Below are positions 1-4,960 of a DNA stretch of 5,482 bases, piece after piece. A program made the position numbers and the translations under genes. A model generated the notes under the pieces. That model ran no database searches. It had not been told where the DNA came from and saw only the letters and a list, made by a program, of their open reading frames with translations. The stretch's first letter is position 1; the number at the start of each line of letters is the position of its first letter. Origin of the DNA: Caulobacteraceae bacterium (GTDB lineage Bacteria; Pseudomonadota; Alphaproteobacteria; Caulobacterales; Caulobacteraceae); the NCBI GenBank assembly GCA_004144935.1, contig SDZP01000241.1:1-5482 (forward strand), given 5' to 3'.

Positions 1-1070
1 TCATTGGAGAGCTCCGAGACCTCGACCGCGACCTTCAGGTTGATCAGGCCGCCCGACATCACCACCGGGGTGAAGCCCAGGCCGACGCCGTACTTCTTGA
101 ACTCGATGGTCACCCGGCCGTCGCTGTCCTGGCCGACCGGCACCGGAAACTCGCCGCCGGCCAGGAAGTTGGCCGGCTCGCCGTTGACCGAGGTCAGCAC
201 GGGCTGGGCCAGGGTGCGGACCAGGCCGACCCGCTCGAAGGCCTTGATTGTGGCGTTGGCCGAGTTGACGTCGCTCGAGCCGGGGACCGTGCCGCCCAGG
301 GTGGTGTCCTTGACGTAGCCGCCGGCCATGCCGCCCAACAGGCCGCCGTTGACCCCGAAGGTGGCGGTGCTGGCGATGCTCAGCTGGTCTTCGCCGAGCC
401 GGCCGATGACGGCGCCCAGGTCGAAGCCCAGTTGCTTGACGACGTTGCGGTTCACCTCGACGACGCGGACCTGCAGCATGACCTGGTCGCTGCCGGCGAC
501 GGAGATCATGTTGACCACCTGCTCGGGCTTGGCCACGAAGCGCTTGGCGATCTGGCCGGCCTTGTCGGCGTCGGACGGGGTCAGGACCAGGCCCGACAGG
601 ATGATGGAATCGCCGATCGGCTCGATGGTCACCCGGCTGCCCGGCAGCACGCGGTTGATGGTGTCGGCCAGGGCGCTGATGTCCTGGTCGACGCGGACGT
701 TGAGCGACAGGATGCGGCGGCCGGAGGCGTCGAAGAAGACGGCGTCGGTCTGGCCCGAGGCGACGCCCAGGATGTAGATGCGTCGCGGCGTGCGCAGCAT
801 GGCGTCGGCCACCGCCGGGTTGGTGACCAGCACGTCGCGGGCGTCGACCGGCAGTTCGACGATGGCCGACTTGCCGCGCGGCAGGCTGAGGGTCTGGGAC
901 CCGCCCGCCGCCAGGTCGACCCGCAGGGTCCCCGGCGCGTCATAGGCCGCCGCCGGCGCCGGTCCGCCGGACAGTCCGCCGCCCGCGTAGGTCTGGGCCG
1001 AAGCCATCGGTCCGCCGAGCGCGACGCAGCCGGCGGCCAGCAGGGCGGGAATGATCCTCAGCCGGCTCAT
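1..1070 (-). CDS. cpaC: CpaC/RcpA outer-membrane secretin of the Tad pilus (C-terminal part missing)
   Basis: The protein forms the multimeric outer-membrane channel through which the Flp pilus leaves the cell. The visible 356 residues begin with a signal peptide (about 1-25, cleavage likely after MASA). A pilus/secretin N-terminal domain follows at about 56-127 (NP-x-VAD, then ILG and DASGRRIL). A BON-like segment lies at about 128-190, and the start of the secretin domain at about 196 onward (VMLQVRVVEVNR, VRTLAQPVLTSVNGEPANFLAGGE, and the FKKYGVGLGFTP region). The ATG overlaps the cpaB stop as ATGA, and a GAAGG ribosome site lies 7 nt upstream inside cpaB, so the two are translationally linked. 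The gene runs off the left edge before the end of the secretin domain. A weak lipobox-like LAAGC at 11-15 is noted but the ASA cleavage looks better. Family assignment is very secure. Confidence 0.95.
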   Translation of the reverse strand, partial: MSRLRIIPALLAAGCVALGGPMASAQTYAGGGLSGGPAPAAAYDAPGTLRVDLAAGGSQTLSLPRGKSAIVELPVDARDVLVTNPAVADAMLRTPRRIYILGVASGQTDAVFFDASGRRILSLNVRVDQDISALADTINRVLPGSRVTIEPIGDSIILSGLVLTPSDADKAGQIAKRFVAKPEQVVNMISVAGSDQVMLQVRVVEVNRNVVKQLGFDLGAVIGRLGEDQLSIASTATFGVNGGLLGGMAGGYVKDTTLGGTVPGSSDVNSANATIKAFERVGLVRTLAQPVLTSVNGEPANFLAGGEFPVPVGQDSDGRVTIEFKKYGVGLGFTPVVMSGGLINLKVAVEVSELSN

Positions 1071-1954
1071 GGGGAAACCTTCACTTCCGTAACCACCCCG
1101 GCGCGGTGGACGCGAACGGTGTGGGTTTGTTGACCGCTGGCGCCGCCGCCGCGGCTGGGCCCGCCGGCGGTGTCGGTCACCCCGCGCAGGGTGAGCATCA
1201 GGACGCCGGTCTGTTTGGCCTGGGCGACGGCGCTGACCATGGCCTCGGAGTCGCCGGCGGGAATCTCGAGGGTGGCGACGGCCCCGACCATGGTCTGGGC
1301 ATCCTTGTCGGGCTGCGGCTTCTGGTCGATGGCCAGGACGCGGACGTTGCGCATCACCGTGCGGGTGACATAGCCCTTCACGTCTTCGCTCTGGGAATCG
1401 CGGCTGTAGATGACGTCGACCCGGTCGCCCGGCAGGATGAAGCCGCCGGCGGCGCTGTCGACAGTGACCGGGGCGGCGATGGCCCGCATGCCGGGGGTCA
1501 GGACGACGGCCATGAAGCTGCCTTCGCCGGCCCGGACCAGCTTGCGGGCGACGATCGGCTCGCCGACCACGAAGGGCTCCTTGACGATGGTGCCGACCAT
1601 GCCGCCCATGTCGCCGTTGGCGAACAGGTTGCCGGCGGTGCGAGCGGCGCCCTCGGCGGCGCCGGCGGCGCCGGTCTTGGCCACGGCCGGGGCGGCGCCG
1701 TCGGTGATGAAGCTGGGGTTCATGATCTCAGCCGGCCAGGGCTGCCAGCCCACATCGCCGGCGACGATCCGCGTGCCGATCGGCAGGTCACGCTTGGCGA
1801 CCAGCACCTGCACGGTCGGCTTGGCGGCCGGGGCGGCGGCGACGATGGCGGCGGGCGGCGCCTTTTTCGGCGCAAAGGCGCCACGCACGACAAAGGCCAG
1901 CACGATGGCGGCCAGGGCGGCGATCACGAGGATGAACAGGCGGACGGGGCTCAT
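1067..1954 (-). CDS. cpaB: CpaB/RcpC Flp pilus assembly protein
   Basis: CpaB is a periplasmic, inner-membrane-anchored protein that works with the CpaC secretin in Tad pilus assembly. The 295-residue product starts MSPVRLF and has one N-terminal membrane segment (about 5-24), then an Ala/Pro-rich linker. A SAF-type domain spans about 47-140 (VLVAKRDLPIGTRIVAGDV and GEPIVARKL), interrupted by an Ala/Gly-rich insert at about 85-118. The CpaB/RcpC domain lies at about 147-260, with the family motif GFILPGDRVDVIYSR at 171-185. The tail is Gly-rich and ends in a short basic strand. In-frame starts at 1999 (ATG) and 2029 (GTG) would add 15 or 25 polar residues before the membrane segment. I chose 1954 because it puts the membrane segment at the N-terminus, although its ribosome site is weak. 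The gene overlaps cpaC by 4 bp and lies 151 bp downstream of cpaA. Confidence 0.92.
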   Translation of the reverse strand: MSPVRLFILVIAALAAIVLAFVVRGAFAPKKAPPAAIVAAAPAAKPTVQVLVAKRDLPIGTRIVAGDVGWQPWPAEIMNPSFITDGAAPAVAKTGAAGAAEGAARTAGNLFANGDMGGMVGTIVKEPFVVGEPIVARKLVRAGEGSFMAVVLTPGMRAIAAPVTVDSAAGGFILPGDRVDVIYSRDSQSEDVKGYVTRTVMRNVRVLAIDQKPQPDKDAQTMVGAVATLEIPAGDSEAMVSAVAQAKQTGVLMLTLRGVTDTAGGPSRGGGASGQQTHTVRVHRAGVVTEVKVSP

Positions 1955-2079
1955 GCGGCTCGAACTGCTGTCCCGGATGAAGCACCGGGGAAAACTCATG
2001 TGCGCGTCGGGCCTTGGGGCCCAGCGCACGGGCGATTCGCGTCGCGCCCTTCTGGCGGCGGATGCACCATCGACCGGCC

Positions 2080-2098
2080 ATGGTTAACGCGAACCTAA
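2080..2098 (-). promoter_or_regulatory. CtrA-like box upstream of cpaB
   Basis: Read on the minus strand this is TTAG-GTTCGCG-TTAACCAT: two half-sites separated by exactly 7 bp, with one mismatch to TTAA-N7-TTAA. The second half extends into TTAACCAT, an 8-mer form of the CtrA site used in alphaproteobacterial surveys. It lies just past the cpaA stop and about 125 bp before the chosen cpaB start. This suggests that cpaBC and downstream genes have their own cell-cycle-controlled promoter rather than depending only on readthrough from cpaA. No clear -10 element was recognised. Direct binding is an inference. Confidence 0.5.
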
Positions 2099-2105
2099 AC
2101 CCCTG

Positions 2106-2627
2106 TTAGGAAAGGGCGGCGAACGCGAGGGCCAGGGGGCTTTCCGGAAACGCCGCCAGGGCGCCAATGGCGATGGCCACGCCGTAGGGCGCATCGCCCC
2201 CGGGCTTGGCCAGGCGACCCACCCAGTCGGGACCGCGCACCGCCAGGGGGCGCAGCCACACCGACCGCAGGGCCAGCAGGGACAGGGCCAGCAGGCCGCC
2301 GGCCAGGCCGGTGACCAGCAGGAAGGTCAGGGAGGCGGGCCAGCCCAGCCACAGGGCGGCGGCCGCGAACAGCTTGGCGTCGCCGCCGCCGATCCAGCTC
2401 AGGGCGAACATCCCCATGGACAGCACCAGGGCGCCGATCCCGAGACCGAGACACAACAGCGCAGTCTGCCAGGGCAGCCCCAGCACGGCCGAGGCCAGGC
2501 CGAACCCGCCGATCAGGACCAGCGAGATCCAGTTGGGGATGGTGAAGCTGGTGATGTCCTTCAGACCGCCCACGATGACCATGGCCGGGAAGACGCTCAG
2601 CAGCAGCAGTTGCAGGGTCTGGAACAT
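2106..2627 (-). CDS. cpaA: CpaA/TadV prepilin peptidase (family A24 aspartic protease)
   Basis: This is the inner-membrane aspartic protease that removes the leader from Flp prepilins and TadE/TadF-type pseudopilins. The 173-residue product is almost all membrane segments. It carries both A24 catalytic aspartates: D24 in KDITSFTIPN and D83 in the GGGDAKLF motif. The conserved C-terminal PYGVAIAIGAL is at 147-157. It lacks the N-terminal methyltransferase domain of large type IV peptidases, which is normal for TadV/CpaA enzymes. Its substrates are encoded here: the two pilins and the two TadE-like proteins. ATG at 2627 is the only plausible in-frame start near the first membrane helix. No good ribosome site precedes it, and a strong hairpin lies between it and pilA copy 1, so expression may be weak or come from its own unseen promoter. 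Confidence 0.93.
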   Translation of the reverse strand: MFQTLQLLLLSVFPAMVIVGGLKDITSFTIPNWISLVLIGGFGLASAVLGLPWQTALLCLGLGIGALVLSMGMFALSWIGGGDAKLFAAAALWLGWPASLTFLLVTGLAGGLLALSLLALRSVWLRPLAVRGPDWVGRLAKPGGDAPYGVAIAIGALAAFPESPLALAFAALS

Positions 2628-2718
2628 TGAGCCTGAGAATGGCGCGGGAGGGTGAATGGAAGGTTGAGGCGGCGGCCGGTTCCTGGCGAAAGCCTGGCCG
2701 CCATCCCCACAAGCGGAA

Positions 2719-2744
2719 GGGGCCGCGGATGTCTCCGCGGCCCC
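2719..2744 (-). terminator. Hairpin downstream of pilA copy 1
   Basis: An 11-bp perfect inverted repeat (GGGGCCGCGGA / TCCGCGGCCCC) with a 4-nt loop lies 38 bp after the pilA copy 1 stop. On the minus strand it is followed by TTCCGC rather than a run of T, so it may be a leaky terminator or a 3'-end stabiliser that allows some readthrough into cpaA. That would suit much higher expression of pilin than of peptidase. The T-rich side (CCCGTTTTC) faces the plus strand, where no gene ends. Confidence 0.6.
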
Positions 2745-2782
2745 CCCGTTTTCAAGCGAAGCTTTGTGGGCTCGCTTTGGTC

Positions 2783-2947
2783 TTACGGCAGCTTGGTGTT
2801 GATGCTCGTGAAGCCGGCGTTCAGCTTGGTGCCGAGGGTGGTCACGGCGGTGATGATGACGACGGCGATGAGGGCGACGATCAGGCCATACTCGATGGCG
2901 GTGGCGCCGGACTCGTCCTTGGCGAAACGCGAAACGAACTTGGTCAT
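2783..2947 (-). CDS. pilA: Flp/PilA major pilin, copy 1
   Basis: This 54-residue Flp prepilin is the structural subunit of the Tad pilus. The 14-residue basic leader ends in DESG. Cleavage after G14 leaves a 40-residue mature pilin starting ATAIEYG, with the conserved Glu at +5 and Tyr at +6, then a long hydrophobic helix (about 21-39) and a short polar tail ending NTKLP. The sequence closely resembles Caulobacter PilA at the N-terminus but has a shorter tail. An AGGAG ribosome site (2956-2960) stands 8 nt before the ATG. The gene has its own upstream CtrA-like box and a downstream hairpin. It differs from copy 2 only at residue 48 (Ser here, Asp there) and by 9 bases in 165, so a recent duplication or gene conversion is likely. 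Confidence 0.95.
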   Translation of the reverse strand: MTKFVSRFAKDESGATAIEYGLIVALIAVVIITAVTTLGTKLNAGFTSINTKLP

Positions 2948-3035
2948 GGCTTTATCTCCTGTTGCAAGCCTGGCGGGTTTTTCAAGCCGCTGTGGCCTGC
3001 TCCCCCGAAAACAAGGCCACTTTGGGGGACCTCGC

Positions 3036-3050
3036 TTAATTGCCAGTAAA
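3036..3050 (-). promoter_or_regulatory. CtrA-like box of pilA copy 1
   Basis: On the minus strand this reads TTTA-CTGGCAA-TTAA, two half-sites with exact 7-bp spacing and one mismatch. It lies 88 bp upstream of the pilA copy 1 ATG. The equivalent box of copy 2 lies 89 bp upstream and shares the surrounding bases (cgcTTAA.....AGTAAA on the plus strand). In Caulobacter crescentus pilA is known to be activated by CtrA, so this is the best candidate for that element. The -10 was not resolved. Confidence 0.55.
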
Positions 3051-3381
3051 CATCACAGTATCGCCGAGATTTTTCTTATGGTTTACTGTTATTTACCATT
3101 AGGATCGATTAACCATGCCGAAAATATCTATATATTTCCGCATGTTATAAGAGATATGAAGGCTGCGATAACCTTTGGGGCCGGAAAGTTTTTTCGCGGG
3201 CCCGCCTAACCGCAGGAGGCGCGGGAAATCGTCGGCGCCGACGGCTGTTCCAGAATGGGCCAGATCGGGGCGGCGCGCCGCGCCTGGTCGAGGATCTTCC
3301 GGCTGGCCAAGGATGAACCGTCTCGACGGCGGCTGTGCGCGCGCCCCAGCCGGCTAACGAACGCCAGCGAGCGCACAACGG
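3051..3381. other. Spacer between the two pilin genes, no convincing gene
   Basis: The part from about 3041 to 3180 is AT-rich (about 37% GC by hand count) in a window that is otherwise strongly GC-rich. It contains TTTACCAT (3092-3099), TTAACCAT (3109-3116), and CAGTAAAC/GTTTACTG as an inverted pair (3044-3051 and 3081-3088), all resembling CtrA half-site sequence. This fits an extended upstream control region for pilA copy 1. From about 3181 to 3381 the sequence is GC-rich again. Short open frames exist on both strands (3145-3378 minus, 3175-3357 plus) but they are Arg/Pro-rich, lack recognisable domains and look like chance openings. No tRNA fold was recognised. Confidence 0.5.
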
Positions 3382-3410
3382 AAAAGGGCCCCGGCTTTCG
3401 CCGGGGCCCT
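3382..3410 (-). terminator. Intrinsic terminator of pilA copy 2
   Basis: An 11-bp perfect stem (AGGGCCCCGGC / GCCGGGGCCCT) closes a GAAA tetraloop when read on the minus strand and is followed by TTTTCC. It lies 39 bp past the pilA copy 2 stop. The stem and T-run make it a conventional Rho-independent terminator. It isolates copy 2 from copy 1, so copy 1 needs its own promoter. Confidence 0.8.
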
Positions 3411-3449
3411 CCGCTTCCTAGGCTTGCTGGGCCTTGCGGCCCCCTGGGA

Positions 3450-3614
3450 TTAGGGAAGCTTGGTGTTGATGTCGGTGAAGCCGGCGTTCAGCTTGGTGCC
3501 GAGCGTGGTCACGGCGGTGATGATGACGACGGCGATGAGGGCGACGATCAGGCCGTACTCGATGGCGGTGGCGCCGGATTCGTCCTTGGCGAAGCGCGAA
3601 ACGAACTTGGTCAT
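3450..3614 (-). CDS. pilA: Flp/PilA major pilin, copy 2
   Basis: This second 54-residue Flp prepilin has the same leader (cleavage after G14), the same +5 Glu and the same hydrophobic helix as copy 1. The only protein difference is Asp instead of Ser at residue 48, in the exposed C-terminal tail. Nucleotide differences fall in codons 7, 12, 20, 37, 47, 48, 53 and 54, and all but codon 48 are silent, which points to strong selection on the protein. An AGGAG ribosome site (3622-3626) sits 7 nt before the ATG. The gene has its own CtrA-like box and a strong terminator, and it shares a 267-bp divergent control region with the plus-strand pilus genes. Which copy supplies most pilin cannot be told from sequence. 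Confidence 0.95.
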   Translation of the reverse strand: MTKFVSRFAKDESGATAIEYGLIVALIAVVIITAVTTLGTKLNAGFTDINTKLP

Positions 3615-3703
3615 GTCTTATCTCCTGTTAGCGGGTCGAGGCGGGGTGTGTCAGGCCCATCGCCCGCTGCCCCCAGATGCAGGAGCAGAATGAACGGGCG
3701 CGC

Positions 3704-3718
3704 TTAATGTGTAGTAAA
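3704..3718 (-). promoter_or_regulatory. CtrA-like box of pilA copy 2
   Basis: On the minus strand this reads TTTA-CTACACA-TTAA, with half-sites 7 bp apart and one mismatch to TTAA-N7-TTAA. It is 89 bp upstream of the ATG, matching the copy 1 box in sequence at the half-sites, in spacing and in distance. The spacer bases differ, so the half-sites look selectively kept. CtrA control is inferred from the known regulation of Caulobacter pilA. Confidence 0.55.
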
Positions 3719-3765
3719 TCCGGCAGACAAAACGCCGCACCGCCCGGGTATATTTTCAGCTATAC

Positions 3766-3781
3766 TTAAAGCCTGATTCAC
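3766..3781 (+). repeat. Direct repeat copy A: TTAA-N7-TTCAC with embedded GANTC
   Basis: The sequence TTAAagcCTGATTCAC recurs 82 bp downstream as TTAAgctCTGATTCAC, with 13 of 16 bases identical. It is a CtrA-like box (TTAA-N7-TTCAC against TTAA-N7-TTAAC) whose second half overlaps a GATTC site, the GANTC recognition sequence of the CcrM methylase. This copy also supplies the left arm of the palindrome at 3775-3792. A regulatory role is inferred. Confidence 0.5.
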
Positions 3782-3792
3782 CCGGGTGAATC
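3775..3792. repeat. 18-bp perfect palindrome carrying two GANTC sites
   Basis: GATTCACCCGGGTGAATC is its own reverse complement, has a CCCGGG core and has a GANTC site at each end. It sits near the middle of the divergent region between pilA copy 2 and the plus-strand pilus genes, about 90 bp before the start of the latter. It has no loop, so it suits a dimeric DNA-binding protein better than an RNA hairpin. GANTC methylation could modulate such binding. Confidence 0.6.
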
Positions 3793-3827
3793 CCCCGTTA
3801 GCCAAGCTCCTGTCCCTTCAGGCTTTC

Positions 3828-3863
3828 TTGACCAATTGGCGCGATTGTTAAGCTCTGATTCAC
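3828..3863 (+). promoter_or_regulatory. Candidate promoter for 3882 gene, with direct repeat copy B
   Basis: A TTGACC hexamer (3828-3833) resembles a -35 element. Fifteen bases on lies TTAAgctCTGATTCAC (3848-3863), the second copy of the CtrA-like/GANTC repeat, ending 18 bp before the ATG at 3882. No good -10 was found (GTTAAGCT at 3847-3854 is weak). The placement close to the start codon suggests that a protein bound here would affect initiation directly, either activating or repressing it. Confidence 0.35.
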
Positions 3864-3881
3864 GGCTCCGGACCCTGCCCC

Positions 3882-4274
3882 ATGCGCCGCCTGCTCCTCG
3901 CCCTGGCCTCCACCGCCCTGCTCGCCGCCCCGGCCGCCGCCCAGACCCTGTCGGTCCGGGCCGACCAGGCGGTGCGCATCGCCCTGTCGGCGCCCGCCAA
4001 GGATGTCGCGGTCGGCAACCCCGAGATCGCCGACGTCATGGTGCTGGACGAGCGCAACATCCTGGTGCTTGGCAAGGGCTTCGGGACGACCAACGTCATC
4101 GCGCTGGACCGCTCCGGCCGGCTGATCCTCGACCGGGTGGTGGTGGTTTCCGCGGCCGACGCCGGGCAGGTCACCGTCTACAAGGGCGCCAGCGCCTCGC
4201 GGTACGCCTGCGCCCCCCGCTGCGAGGTCACCGACAAGGGTGATCCCGCCCCGGCGGCCAAGCCCGTCCCCTAG
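3882..4274 (+). CDS. Small secreted protein with stand-alone pilus/secretin N-terminal domain
   Basis: The 130-residue product has a clear signal peptide (MRRLLLALASTALLAAPAAA, cleavage near residue 20), so it acts in the periplasm. Residues about 22-90 match the N-terminal domain of pilus secretins (PF13629 type). Against residues 67-127 of the CpaC encoded in this window, 29-89 share about 24 of 61 identities, including DV-V-NP--AD-M, the ILG region and D-SGR-IL. There is no secretin domain. The C-terminal part carries a CAPRC pair (C110, C114), possibly a disulphide, and a Pro/Ala-rich end. It is the first gene of a plus-strand set with two TadE-type pseudopilins, so it is probably an accessory of the CpaC channel. 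It may correspond to what is called cpaI in Caulobacter; I am not certain of that symbol. No ribosome site precedes the ATG. Confidence 0.85.
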   Translation: MRRLLLALASTALLAAPAAAQTLSVRADQAVRIALSAPAKDVAVGNPEIADVMVLDERNILVLGKGFGTTNVIALDRSGRLILDRVVVVSAADAGQVTVYKGASASRYACAPRCEVTDKGDPAPAAKPVP

Positions 4275-4289
4275 AGTCTATAAAGACTC
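4274..4289. repeat. Inverted repeat with paired GANTC sites at the gene end
   Basis: GAGTCT-ATAA-AGACTC is a 6-bp inverted repeat with a 4-nt centre, starting at the last base of the preceding TAG stop codon. Each arm contains a GANTC site. It resembles in layout the GANTC-flanked palindrome at 3775-3792. It is too short and lacks a T-run, so a terminator role is unlikely. Confidence 0.4.
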
Positions 4290-4293
4290 CTCG

Positions 4294-4309
4294 CGGGCGG
4301 GGGCGCCCG
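4294..4309 (+). other. Short GC-rich hairpin in the gap before the TadE gene
   Basis: CGGGCG and CGCCCG form a 6-bp stem with a GGGG loop. No T-run follows (GTCCGG instead). It could be a weak 3' end or pause for the upstream gene, or simply chance in GC-rich sequence. Confidence 0.25.
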
Positions 4310-4325
4310 GTCCGGCCCGCCGGCC

Positions 4326-4358
4326 TAAACTCCCCCTTAAACCTGTCTTGCTAAAGTC
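4326..4358 (+). promoter_or_regulatory. Candidate CtrA-type promoter of the first TadE gene
   Basis: TAAA-CTCCCCC-TTAA (4326-4340) is a CtrA-like box with 7-bp spacing and one mismatch. Nine bases later GCTAAAGT (4350-4357) resembles the Caulobacter housekeeping -10 consensus GCTANAWC. This arrangement, a CtrA box over the -35 region, is typical of CtrA-activated promoters. A start point 6-8 bases past the -10 would fall on or next to the GTG at 4364, implying a transcript with little or no leader. Binding and start point are inferred. Confidence 0.5.
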
Positions 4359-4363
4359 GGGCC

Positions 4364-4960
4364 GTGGACAAGACCAACTCCCTCCAGCGCGGTCCTTTCA
4401 AGAGGGCTCGCCGCTTCCTCGCCCGCTTCGGCTCGGCCCAGCGCGGGGCGGCGGCGGTCGAGTTCGCCTTCGTCGCCGCGCCCTTCCTGGGCATGCTGTT
4501 CGCGGTGCTCGAGCTCGGCATGGTGTTCCTGGTCTCGACCACCCTGCAGAACGCCGCCGACTCCGCCAGCCGCAAGATCCGCACTGGCGAGCTGCAGGCC
4601 AGCGGCGGCACCCGCGCCACCTTCAAGGACGCCATCTGCGCCGACATGTCCTGGCTGGGGTCCGATTGCGCCACCAACCTGAAGGTCGACGTCCAGACCT
4701 ACACCAACTTCGACGCCCTGATGGAGGCCGATCCGAACAACCCCGGATCAAAGCGCCTGCGGCCGCCGACGGTCACCGGCGGCGTCGTCCAGGAAGGCGC
4801 CTGGCAGCCCGGCGGCGCCGAGGCCATCGTCCTGGTCCGCGCCTATTACAGCTGGACCCTGATCACCCCGCTGCTCAACGCCGGCCTGCCGAACCTGGGC
4901 AACAGCAAGAGGCTGATCAGCACCACCGTCGCCTTCCGCAACGAGCCCTGGGGGACCTGA
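4364..4960 (+). CDS. TadE-family minor pilin (pseudopilin)
   Basis: This 198-residue inner-membrane protein belongs to the TadE/TadF pseudopilin family, which is needed for Tad pilus assembly. After a basic leader (1-28) comes QRG^AAAVEFAF: a prepilin peptidase site after G28 with Glu at +5, as in the pilins encoded nearby. A hydrophobic helix follows (about 34-58), then a periplasmic domain with two cysteines (C92, C102) that may pair. The start is GTG at 4364. No ATG lies upstream of the helix in frame, and no ribosome site precedes the GTG. The stop overlaps the next ATG by one base (TGATG), so the two TadE genes are co-translated. It probably corresponds to cpaJ or cpaK in Caulobacter nomenclature, but I cannot decide which. 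Confidence 0.88.
   Translation: MDKTNSLQRGPFKRARRFLARFGSAQRGAAAVEFAFVAAPFLGMLFAVLELGMVFLVSTTLQNAADSASRKIRTGELQASGGTRATFKDAICADMSWLGSDCATNLKVDVQTYTNFDALMEADPNNPGSKRLRPPTVTGGVVQEGAWQPGGAEAIVLVRAYYSWTLITPLLNAGLPNLGNSKRLISTTVAFRNEPWGT

Noticed and set aside
1026..1040. Lipobox-like LAAGC in the CpaC signal peptide
   Set aside because: The -3 position is Ala rather than Leu and a normal signal peptidase I site (ASA^Q) follows ten residues later; not enough to call a lipoprotein.
328..2098. Long plus-strand open frames opposite cpaC and cpaB (for example 432-1133 and 1106-2098)
   Set aside because: They are Asp/Gly/His- or Arg-rich antisense products of GC-rich codon bias, with no domains or ribosome sites. 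The minus-strand frames are clear cpaC and cpaB.
2095..2712. 205-residue minus-strand frame overlapping cpaA
   Set aside because: It is out of frame with the CpaA catalytic motifs, Arg/Pro-rich and without recognisable features.
3196..3205. GCGGGCCCGC palindrome next to a T-run in the inter-pilin spacer
   Set aside because: It has no loop, so it cannot fold as a terminator hairpin at full length, and short GC palindromes are common in this composition.
3145..3378. 77-residue minus-strand open frame, and a plus-strand counterpart at 3175-3357
   Set aside because: Arg/Pro/Ala-rich composition, no ribosome site, no membrane or domain pattern; best seen as chance openings in GC-rich spacer.
2627..3707. 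Plus-strand frames crossing each pilin gene that give similar peptides (LGVDVGEAGVQLGAE...)
   Set aside because: The similarity between them is only the antisense of the duplicated pilA coding sequence.
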